Source: JBAZOJ01 sp041648755
Lineage (GTDB): Bacteria; Planctomycetota; B143-G9
Length of the DNA stretch: 12,652 bases
Direction of reading: 5' to 3'
NCBI GenBank assembly: GCA_041648755.1
Contig: JBAZOJ010000089.1
Location: 1 to 12,652 of the forward strand
A model generated the notes under the pieces. It had not been told where the DNA came from. It searched no databases and saw only the letters and a list, made by a program, of their open reading frames with translations. Made by a program: the position numbers and the translations under genes. This document shows positions 1 through 5,086 of this stretch, one piece after another (position 1 is the stretch's first letter; every line of letters begins with the position of its first letter).

Positions 1-62
1 GGGACAGACTGTAAATCTGTTGGTTTCTACCTTCGTAGGTTCAAATCCTACCGTCTCCACCA
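1..62 (+). tRNA. tRNA-Tyr(GTA), 5' end cut by the window edge
   Basis: This is the 3' part of a tyrosine tRNA. The anticodon stem ACAGA/TCTGT (4-8 and 16-20) encloses the loop CTGTAAA with anticodon GTA at 11-13. A long variable arm follows (21-34, with GGT/ACC pairing), as expected for class II bacterial tRNA-Tyr. The T arm is GTAGG/CCTAC (35-39 and 47-51), then the 3' acceptor strand CGTCTCC (52-58), discriminator A and an encoded CCA (60-62). The 5' acceptor strand and D arm lie before the window. It heads a tRNA cluster that leads into tuf. Confidence 0.95.
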
Positions 63-76
63 CTCATAGATTCTCT

Positions 77-150
<74 letters not shown>

Positions 151-157
151 GTTTCGT

Positions 158-233
158 GCTGGCGTAGCTCAGTTGGTAGAGCACATCCTTGGTAAGGATG
201 AGGTCATGGGTTCAATTCCCATCGCCAGCTCCA
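158..233 (+). tRNA. tRNA-Thr(GGT)
   Basis: This is a complete 76-base threonine tRNA. The acceptor strands GCTGGCG (158-164) and CGCCAGC (223-229) pair perfectly. The anticodon stem CATCC/GGATG encloses the loop TTGGTAA, giving anticodon GGT. The discriminator is T and CCA is encoded at 231-233. It lies 43 bases before the EF-Tu start codon. The order Tyr-Gly-Thr-tuf matches the tyrU-glyT-thrT-tufB unit of E. coli, so EF-Tu and three of its tRNA ligands are probably co-transcribed. Confidence 0.97.
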
Positions 234-276
234 GAAAGATAAAGTCTGTTTCCGATAAAGAGCAAAGGAGTCTGCA

Positions 277-1479
277 ATGGCTAAGGACGTATTTAAGCGG
301 GATAAGCCGCACGTCAACGTGGGCACCATCGGTCACATTGACCATGGCAAAACCACGCTGACGGCCGCAATCACGAAAGTGCTGGCGATGGATGGGAAGG
401 CTCGCTTCCGTCCATTCGATTCGATCGACAACGCTCCTGAGGAAAAGGAACGCGGCATCACCATCAATGTCGCGCATGTCGAATACGAAACGGCGAACCG
501 CCACTATGCGCACGTTGATTGCCCCGGACATGCCGACTACATCAAGAACATGATCACAGGTGCCGCTCAGATGGACGGCGCGATCCTCGTGGTCTCGGCT
601 CCCGACGGCCCGCAGATGCAGACGCGCGAACACGTCCTGCTCGCCCGTCAGGTCAATGTCCCTTCTATCGTCGTCTTTATGAATAAGGTCGACGTAATGG
701 AGGACCCGGAATTGCTCGACCTCGTCGAGATGGAAGTTCGCGAGCTTCTCAGCAAGCACAGCTTCCCGGGCGATGACATCCCTGTTATCCGGGGTTCTGC
801 CGTAATCGCCCTTCAATCGGAGAGCACGGATCCCAACGCCCCTGAGTATGCCTGCATCAAGAACTTGATGAAGGCCGTGGACGAGTACATTCCGACCCCG
901 CAGCGTGACCGTGACAAACCGTTCCTTATGCCGGTCGAAGACGTGTTTTCGATCAAGGGCCGCGGAACCGTGGCCACGGGGCGCATCGAACGCGGTACAG
1001 TCCACGTCGGTGACCCTCTCGAAATCGTCGGAATGCACGACGAGGTCATGAACACGGTTTGCACTGGCGTCGAGATGTTCAATAAGACCCTTGACGAGGG
1101 CTTTGCCGGCGACAACACCGGTATCCTCCTGCGCGGAATTGAAAAGAGCGATGTCCGCCGCGGACAGGTTCTCGCCAAGCCGAAGAGCATTACTCCGCAC
1201 ACCATTTTCGATGGCGAAGTGTATGTTCTGACCAAGGATGAGGGTGGTCGCCACACCCCGTTCTTCAACGGGTACAGGCCGCAGTTCTACTTCCGTACGA
1301 CCGATATTACGGGCTCTCTTTTTATGCCCGAAAAGGTCGAGATGGTCATGCCCGGAGATCACATCACCCTTCGCATCGAGCTGATCCAGCCGATAGCGAT
1401 GGAAGAGCAGCTTCGTTTCGCCATCCGCGAAGGCGGCCGCACTGTCGGCTCCGGCGTCGTGACCAAGATCCACAAGTAA
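277..1479 (+). CDS. tuf: Elongation factor Tu
   Basis: EF-Tu is the cytoplasmic GTPase that carries aminoacyl-tRNA to the ribosomal A site. The protein has 400 residues, within the usual 393-409. The GTPase motifs are visible: P-loop GHIDHGKT (19-26), switch I RGITI (59-63), DCPGH (81-85, where H85 is the catalytic histidine) and NKVD (136-139). Domains 2 and 3 follow (about 205-400), with GRGTVATGRIERG, GGRHTPFF, GYRPQFYFRTTD and the C-terminal GGRTVGSGVVTKI. The start is set by GGAG at 267-270, six bases before the ATG. Some strongly conserved spots differ from the usual family sequence: GPQMQTREH where GPMPQTREH is normal (111-119), GSAVIAL for GSALKAL in the G5 region (173-179), and NVAHVEY for NTSHVEY (64-70). 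It follows three tRNA genes and ends at a strong hairpin. The assignment is certain; whether the genome has a second tuf copy cannot be seen. Confidence 0.99.
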   Translation: MAKDVFKRDKPHVNVGTIGHIDHGKTTLTAAITKVLAMDGKARFRPFDSIDNAPEEKERGITINVAHVEYETANRHYAHVDCPGHADYIKNMITGAAQMDGAILVVSAPDGPQMQTREHVLLARQVNVPSIVVFMNKVDVMEDPELLDLVEMEVRELLSKHSFPGDDIPVIRGSAVIALQSESTDPNAPEYACIKNLMKAVDEYIPTPQRDRDKPFLMPVEDVFSIKGRGTVATGRIERGTVHVGDPLEIVGMHDEVMNTVCTGVEMFNKTLDEGFAGDNTGILLRGIEKSDVRRGQVLAKPKSITPHTIFDGEVYVLTKDEGGRHTPFFNGYRPQFYFRTTDITGSLFMPEKVEMVMPGDHITLRIELIQPIAMEEQLRFAIREGGRTVGSGVVTKIHK

Positions 1480-1492
1480 CTGGAACACCGAA

Positions 1493-1523
1493 GGGGACGG
1501 GGGTTTCCCTCGTCCCCATTTTT
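1493..1523 (+). terminator. Rho-independent terminator or attenuator after tuf
   Basis: An 11-bp stem (1493-1503 with 1507-1517, one G-U pair) closes a three-base TTT loop and is followed by A and five Ts (1519-1523). It starts 14 bases after the tuf stop codon. This is the standard form of an intrinsic terminator. The rpmG ribosome-binding site GGAGG begins only two bases after the T run, so no room is left for a separate promoter before rpmG. Partial read-through (attenuation) is therefore more likely than full termination. Confidence 0.8.
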
Positions 1524-1534
1524 CGGAGGATAAG

Positions 1535-1684
1535 ATGCGTGAGTGGTTTTCGATGGAGTGCAAGGAGTGCAAGTCCCGCAACTATCGCACCAATCGCGAT
1601 ATGAAGAAGGGCGAAAAGCTCTCCTTGAACAAGTACTGCAGAACCTGCAGGAAGCACACTGAGCATACGGAGCGCAAGAAGTAG
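1535..1684 (+). CDS. rpmG: Large ribosomal subunit protein bL33
   Basis: bL33 is a small 50S subunit protein located near the E site. The product is 49 residues, which fits the family. It begins MREWFSMECKECKSRNY and ends KYCRTCRKHTEHTERKK. Two CxxC pairs (C9/C12 and C35/C38) form a zinc ribbon, so this is the zinc-binding (C+) form of L33 rather than the cysteine-free form that zinc-starved bacteria use. GGAGG (1525-1529) lies five bases before the ATG. It sits between the terminator-like hairpin and tRNA-Trp, the usual place for rpmG beside secE-nusG in many phyla. No second L33 copy is visible here, so regulation by zinc cannot be judged. Confidence 0.96.
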   Translation: MREWFSMECKECKSRNYRTNRDMKKGEKLSLNKYCRTCRKHTEHTERKK

Positions 1685-1699
1685 TTTCAACCTGAGAGC

Positions 1700-1775
1700 A
1701 GGGCTGTAGCTCAATTGGCAGAGTACCGGTTTCCAAAACCGGGCGTTGGGGGTTCGAGTCCCTCCAGCCCTGCCA
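1700..1775 (+). tRNA. tRNA-Trp(CCA)
   Basis: This is a complete 76-base tryptophan tRNA. The acceptor strands AGGGCTG (1700-1706) and CAGCCCT (1765-1771) pair perfectly. The anticodon stem CCGGT/ACCGG encloses the loop TTCCAAA, giving anticodon CCA. The discriminator is G and CCA is encoded at 1773-1775. It sits between rpmG (15 bases upstream) and secE (start codon 18 bases downstream), the common rpmG-trnW-secE arrangement. It must be cut out of a transcript that also carries mRNA on both sides. Confidence 0.97.
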
Positions 1776-1793
1776 GATTTTTCCTGGAGCAAT

Positions 1794-2183
1794 ATGGAAA
1801 TTTACAAAAAAGGTCAGGCAAAGAACTACCGCGTCGCGTTCGCAGCACTCATACTGCTGTTTGCCGTGTATTCGGCTTACGAGTGGTATTTCTGGGCGAA
1901 CGGCCTCAGCGAGTCACCGAACATGAACACCATTGTTCAGTGGGGCGGGGCGGCGGTCTGCCTGTTTCTGGGCGGACTGTTCGCTTTTCTCCTTGCCTTT
2001 GTCAACCGGAGAACCGTTGACTATGTGGTGACAACTGAGGAGGAAATGCGCAAGGTCACTTGGCCTACAAAGGACGAGTTGATCTCCTCCAGCATTATCG
2101 TCGTGGTCGTGATGGTTATCATCGGCCTTGTCGTGACCTCAATGGACTATCTGTTCTCCCATGTTCTGACTCTCCTGAGGTAA
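1794..2183 (+). CDS. secE: Preprotein translocase subunit SecE (three-helix form)
   Basis: SecE is the clamp subunit of the SecYEG protein-conducting channel in the inner membrane. The product is 129 residues. Three hydrophobic segments are visible at about 14-34, 50-70 and 100-121. Just before the last is the family signature EMRKVTWPTKDEL (84-96), which forms the amphipathic helix that lies on the membrane and grips SecY. Most bacteria have a single-helix SecE of about 60-80 residues; the three-helix form is best known from E. coli and relatives. The reading frame is open further upstream, but that would run back into tRNA-Trp, so the ATG at 1794 is chosen, with a modest TGGAG seven bases ahead. 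Only four bases separate the stop from nusG. Confidence 0.95.
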   Translation: MEIYKKGQAKNYRVAFAALILLFAVYSAYEWYFWANGLSESPNMNTIVQWGGAAVCLFLGGLFAFLLAFVNRRTVDYVVTTEEEMRKVTWPTKDELISSSIIVVVVMVIIGLVVTSMDYLFSHVLTLLR

Positions 2184-2187
2184 CGCA

Positions 2188-2721
2188 ATGGCCCATCAGT
2201 GGTATGCCCTTCGGGTTCGCGTTGGCCAGGAAGACCAAATCAAGGCCAGCATAGAGAGCCGCTTCCGTAACAAAAGCCTTGATGCTGCCATTGGGAGGAT
2301 TTTTATCCCATCCGAGAAGGTCTCGGACGTGAGGGATGGAAAAACAAAGGTCGTGCGCAGGAAGGTGTTCCCTGGCTACCTGTACATCCAGGTCGAGATG
2401 ACTGAGGAGAACCGCCTGCTGATTATCGAAACGCCCGGTGTGAGCGGCTTCGTCGGTACGCAGCCGTATGTCCCTCAGGCGATTCCCGACGAGGAAATCG
2501 ATAAGCTTCTCGGAAACTATGAGCGCTCAGAGGAATCCGTGCGGCCCAAGATTGAGTTTGACGCTGGCGAAGTCGTCAAGATCAAGGAAGGGCCTTTTGA
2601 GAATTACGAAGCCGTGGTTGAGGAAGTTTTCCCGGCTCGCGGCGTCGTCAGAGTCACAGTGAACATTTTCGGTCGCACTGCACCTCTCGAACTTGAGGTG
2701 TGGCAGGTCGAGAAAGTATAG
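2188..2721 (+). CDS. nusG: Transcription termination/antitermination protein NusG
   Basis: NusG binds RNA polymerase beside the DNA channel, reduces pausing, and links the polymerase to the ribosome or to Rho. The product is 177 residues, close to the usual 175-185. The N-terminal NGN domain (about 3-110) opens with QWYALRVRVGQED and includes FIPSEKV and RRKVFPGYLYIQVEM. The C-terminal KOW domain (about 125-177) carries GEVVKIKEGPFENYEA and ends NIFGRTAPLELEVWQVEKV, a close match to the family. GAGG at 2177-2180, inside the end of secE, lies seven bases before the ATG, which suggests translational coupling with secE. No unusual insertion is seen. Confidence 0.98.
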   Translation: MAHQWYALRVRVGQEDQIKASIESRFRNKSLDAAIGRIFIPSEKVSDVRDGKTKVVRRKVFPGYLYIQVEMTEENRLLIIETPGVSGFVGTQPYVPQAIPDEEIDKLLGNYERSEESVRPKIEFDAGEVVKIKEGPFENYEAVVEEVFPARGVVRVTVNIFGRTAPLELEVWQVEKV

Positions 2722-2742
2722 TCCTTTCAGTAGTCGCTTGCA

Positions 2743-2760
2743 CCAGCCCGGAATGGCTGG
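2743..2760 (+). promoter_or_regulatory. Hairpin in the nusG-rplK gap
   Basis: CCAGCC (2743-2748) pairs with GGCTGG (2755-2760) around a six-base loop. No T run follows, so it is not an intrinsic terminator. It lies just before the rplK ribosome-binding site (GGAG, 2766-2769). In E. coli, ribosomal protein L1 represses the L11-L1 genes by binding the mRNA leader at this location, so a similar role is possible. I could not match the hairpin to the L1 site in 23S rRNA by eye, so the role is inference. Confidence 0.35.
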
Positions 2761-2775
2761 GAGACGGAGAGAATG

Positions 2776-3204
2776 ATGGCAAAAAAGCCGATTCTTATCG
2801 AAATCAAGTTGCAGATCGTTGGCGGAATGGCCACTCCGGCCCCCCCGATCGGACCCACCCTGTCGCCTCACGGCATCAACCTGATGCAGTTCGTCCAACA
2901 GTTTAACGACAAGACCAAGGACATCAAGGGCGTCAAGGTTCCCGTCATAATCACGATCTACAGAGACAAGACGTTTACGTTCGTCATCAAGACCCCTCCA
3001 GCCGCCATCCTTGTGAAGATGGCCCTCAGCCTTGAGTCAGGCTCCGCCGAGCCCAACCGCAATAAGGTCGGCAAGCTCACCAAGGCCCAACTCAAGGAAA
3101 TCGCTGCCAAGAAGATGCAGGATCTCAGCGCGGGAAGCACAGAAGCCGCAATGCGTACAATCGAAGGTTCCTGCCGTAGTATGGGCATCGAGATTGAGCA
3201 GTAG
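2776..3204 (+). CDS. rplK: Large ribosomal subunit protein uL11
   Basis: uL11 binds 23S rRNA helices 43-44 at the base of the stalk, in the GTPase-associated centre, and is needed for the RelA stringent response. The product is 142 residues, the usual size. The N-terminal domain holds the proline-rich signature GGMATPAPPIGPTLSPHGIN, which contacts the factor-binding face. The C-terminal RNA-binding domain (about 70-142) includes KTPPAAILVKMA, GKLTKAQLKEIAAKKM and a final TIEGSCRSMGIEIEQ. Two ATG codons are adjacent (2773 and 2776). The second is chosen because GGAG (2766-2769) then has a six-base spacer instead of three, and because the protein then starts MAKKP like its relatives; using the first adds one methionine. 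It lies eight bases before rplA. Confidence 0.97.
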   Translation: MAKKPILIEIKLQIVGGMATPAPPIGPTLSPHGINLMQFVQQFNDKTKDIKGVKVPVIITIYRDKTFTFVIKTPPAAILVKMALSLESGSAEPNRNKVGKLTKAQLKEIAAKKMQDLSAGSTEAAMRTIEGSCRSMGIEIEQ

Positions 3205-3212
3205 GAGGGGAT

Positions 3213-3911
3213 ATGACATTCCACAGCAAGAGATTCAGGAACGTGATGAAGCAGGCCGACCCGACGGTCGAGTACGAAATCGAAGAGGCAGTGAAGAAGC
3301 TGAAGACCATGGCTAACGCCAAGTTCAACGAGACCGTCGAACTGGCGATAAAGCTTGACATCGACCCCAAGCAGGCCGACCAGCAACTCAGGGGTTCCTT
3401 CACTCTGCCGCACGGGCTCGGCAAGTCCAAGAAGGTCATAGCCTTCTGCGCCCCTGAGCAGGTTCCAGACGCCCTTGGCGCTGGTGCTGTAAAGGCGGGG
3501 CTTGAGGATCTCGCTGCCGAGATTGAAAAGGGCTATATGGACTTCGACGTGGTTGTTGCCACTCCCGACTCCCGCAAGGTGATGGGAAAGCTGGGCAAGA
3601 TCCTCGGCGCAAAGGGCCTCATGCCCAATCCCAAGAGCGGAACCCTTGGCCCGAATATCGTTCAGTTGGTGAAGGAATTTTCCGCTGGCAAGGTGGAGTA
3701 TCGTAACGACGCCACCGGCAACATTCACGCTCCGGTTGGAAAGATTCAGTTCGAACAGGACAAGCTGGTGGACAATATTCGCGCTTTCTATATGCACATC
3801 TTCGAGAGACGGCCTTCGTCGGTTCGCGGTGTGTACATGAAGAGCGCCTTTATCTGCACCACGATGAGTCCATCGCTTCGGTTGAAGGCCCTCGCGAAAG
3901 AAACGAAGTAG
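3213..3911 (+). CDS. rplA: Large ribosomal subunit protein uL1
   Basis: uL1 forms the L1 stalk at the ribosomal E site and helps move deacylated tRNA out. In many bacteria it also represses its own operon by binding the rplK leader. The product is 232 residues, within the usual 225-240. Family features are KFNETVELAIKL (about 37-48), DPKQADQQLRGSFTLPHG (51-68) and the domain II signature GKLGKILGAKGLMPNPKSGT (about 129-148). Near the C-terminus, VRGVYMKSAFICTTMSPSLRL corresponds to the usual GxYxKxxxxxxTMGPxxxxD region, although the final acidic residue there is lost. A strong GGAGGGG (3204-3210) overlaps the rplK stop codon, which suggests coupled translation with L11. Confidence 0.97.
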   Translation: MTFHSKRFRNVMKQADPTVEYEIEEAVKKLKTMANAKFNETVELAIKLDIDPKQADQQLRGSFTLPHGLGKSKKVIAFCAPEQVPDALGAGAVKAGLEDLAAEIEKGYMDFDVVVATPDSRKVMGKLGKILGAKGLMPNPKSGTLGPNIVQLVKEFSAGKVEYRNDATGNIHAPVGKIQFEQDKLVDNIRAFYMHIFERRPSSVRGVYMKSAFICTTMSPSLRLKALAKETK

Positions 3912-3943
3912 CTATTACGCAAGCTTCAGCGTATGTTCAATAG
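3912..3943 (+). promoter_or_regulatory. Structured leader in the rplA-rplJ gap
   Basis: Directly after the rplA stop codon, CTATT (3912-3916) can pair with AATAG (3939-3943), and inside it ACGC (3917-3920) with GCGT (3929-3932). This leaves a six-base bulge on the 3' side (3933-3938) and an eight-base loop. Many bacteria have an L10 leader here, where L10(L12)4 binds the mRNA and represses rplJL, but those leaders are usually 100-150 bases or more. The whole gap is only 52 bases. This may be a reduced form or a chance fold. Confidence 0.3.
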
Positions 3944-3963
3944 TTGCCCGAAAGGAAGTACCG

Positions 3964-4500
3964 ATGCCCAGTGAACTCAAGCAGATGCAAGTCGCCGAGT
4001 TGGAAAAGCGCATCGGTTCCGCTTCGTCGTTGGTGATTGTGGGACTGGCAGGGCTCAAGGGCCAGGCAAGTCTCGATGTCCGCCGCCGCGCAAGAGAAAA
4101 TGGTGCGAAGCTGTTTCTAATGAAGAACAACCTCGCGAGCCTGGTTTTTGCGAAGAAAGGCTGGACAGGGCTGGAGAAGTCGCTCGAAGGACCCACCGCA
4201 GTGCTTCTCGGAAAAGACGCGGTTGCGACGGCCAAGTTGGCCAGGGATCTTGCGAAGGACTTCAAGGAGAAGGTCATCGTCCGCGCTGGTGTATATGATG
4301 GCGCAGTTTACAGTGCCGAACAGGTTCTGCAACTTGCCACCATGCCTTCCCGTGAGGAACTTTTTGCGAAGTTCCTTGGGATGCTGTGTGCGCCCGCGAA
4401 CGGCTTACTTTCCACGGTTCATTCACCAGTTGGCAATCTGCTCAACATCTTGGAGCAGATGCGGGAGTCGAAGTCGGAATCCGAGTCGAAAGCAGCCTAA
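3964..4500 (+). CDS. rplJ: Large ribosomal subunit protein uL10
   Basis: uL10 anchors two or more dimers of L7/L12 to the ribosome and forms the stalk with L11. The product is 178 residues, in the usual range of about 165-180. The N-terminal rRNA-binding domain shows the family pattern SSLVIVGLAGLKGQ (21-34), DVRRRARENGAKLFLMKNNLA (39-59) and GPTAVLLG (76-83). The C-terminal helix that binds L7/L12 dimers is about 135-172 and ends in a Ser/Glu-rich tail. AAGGA (3952-3956) lies seven bases before the ATG. It follows rplA by 52 bases and precedes rplL by 24, the universal L10-L12 pairing. Confidence 0.97.
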   Translation: MPSELKQMQVAELEKRIGSASSLVIVGLAGLKGQASLDVRRRARENGAKLFLMKNNLASLVFAKKGWTGLEKSLEGPTAVLLGKDAVATAKLARDLAKDFKEKVIVRAGVYDGAVYSAEQVLQLATMPSREELFAKFLGMLCAPANGLLSTVHSPVGNLLNILEQMRESKSESESKAA

Positions 4501-4524
4501 CAGGAAACCAGAAAGGGTAGAACA

Positions 4525-4905
4525 ATGTCAGATAAAGTCCAGAAAGTCTTTGATGAGCTTAAGGAGTTCAACCTCCTCGAGATCGCGGACCTCGTAAAGA
4601 AGTTCGAAGAACTCGGGTTCAAGCCAGTTGCCGCAGCCGCAGCCCCTGCTGCCGCCGCAGCCGCAGCCCCTGCCGCCGCCGCGGAAGAAGAGAAAGTCGA
4701 ATTCAACGTCGTTCTCGCCGCGTTCGGTGCTGAGAAGATCAAGGTCATCAAGGTTGTCCGTGAGATCACCGGCCTCGGTCTGAAAGAAGCCAAGGATCTC
4801 GTCGAAGCCGCTCCGAAGGCTATCAAGGAAGCCGTGAGCAAGGAAGAAGCCGCCAACCTCAAGAAGAAGCTCGAAGAAGCTGGCGCGACAGTCGAAGTAA
4901 AATAG
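4525..4905 (+). CDS. rplL: Large ribosomal subunit protein bL12 (L7/L12)
   Basis: bL12 is the multi-copy stalk protein that recruits translation factors, including EF-Tu, to the ribosome. The product is 126 residues. It has the N-terminal dimerisation helices (about 3-32, which bind L10), an Ala/Pro hinge (34-53), and the globular C-terminal domain (about 55-126) with EKVEFNVVLAAFGAEKIKVIK, VREITGLGLKEAKDLVE and the final LEEAGATVEVK. The hinge is almost pure alanine with two prolines eight residues apart (P41, P49), and its DNA holds a 19-base direct repeat (separate entry). The ribosome-binding site is weak: only AAAGGG about eight bases before the ATG, surprising for a protein needed in several copies per ribosome. 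Coupling to rplJ may compensate. Confidence 0.98.
   Translation: MSDKVQKVFDELKEFNLLEIADLVKKFEELGFKPVAAAAAPAAAAAAAPAAAAEEEKVEFNVVLAAFGAEKIKVIKVVREITGLGLKEAKDLVEAAPKAIKEAVSKEEAANLKKKLEEAGATVEVK
4630..4672 (+). repeat. 19-base direct repeat coding for the L7/L12 hinge
   Basis: The 19-base unit GCCGCAGCCGCAGCCCCTG occurs exactly twice, at 4630-4648 and 4654-4672, a 24-base (eight-codon) period. Both copies are in frame and code for runs of alanine ending in proline. This looks like a tandem duplication of one hinge unit that has diverged slightly in the five bases between the copies. It changes the length of the flexible linker without breaking the frame. Confidence 0.85.
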
Positions 4906-4920
4906 CGTTCCATGATCTTC

Positions 4921-4965
4921 AGGAAGCGATGCCTCCTACGAGGCATCGCTTCCTCGTCATATTTT
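4921..4965 (+). terminator. Perfect 15-bp hairpin in the rplL-rpoB gap (likely attenuator)
   Basis: AGGAAGCGATGCCTC (4921-4935) pairs without mismatch with GAGGCATCGCTTCCT (4940-4954) around a CTAC loop. It lies 15 bases after the rplL stop codon and is followed by a weak T-rich stretch (ATATTTTCT). In E. coli this same gap has an attenuator that lowers rpoBC expression relative to rplJL, plus an RNase III processing site. A similar partial terminator is the best reading here, because the broken T run argues against complete termination. The rest of the gap (4966-5086) shows no gene and no promoter I can support. Confidence 0.7.
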
Positions 4966-5086
4966 CTCGCCGCCTCAACTGATGTTCCTGCGAAATGCGG
5001 GTTCCACCTTGGAATGCACTCTTGTTCTGCTCTGCGGCTTACGGACCACCCATTGCCTTCTCGTCAACTCTCATTAAGGAGCTGTT

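Noticed and set aside
169..1581. Long open frame on the - strand (470 codons) opposite tuf and tRNA-Thr
   Set aside because: It is fully antisense to a certain EF-Tu gene and to a tRNA. Such frames arise from the codon bias of GC-rich genes, and the protein shows no recognisable domain.
1364..1792. Open frame on the - strand crossing rpmG and tRNA-Trp
   Set aside because: Its N-terminus is the reverse complement of tRNA-Trp, a well-known source of spurious predicted proteins.
1746..1793. Upstream extension of SecE by 16 residues
   Set aside because: It would start inside tRNA-Trp and has no ribosome-binding site. The ATG at 1794 gives a normal SecE N-terminus.
4966..5086. Possible promoter before rpoB
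   Set aside because: I found no convincing -35/-10 pair with 16-18 base spacing. TTGTTC near 5021 has no matching -10 box.
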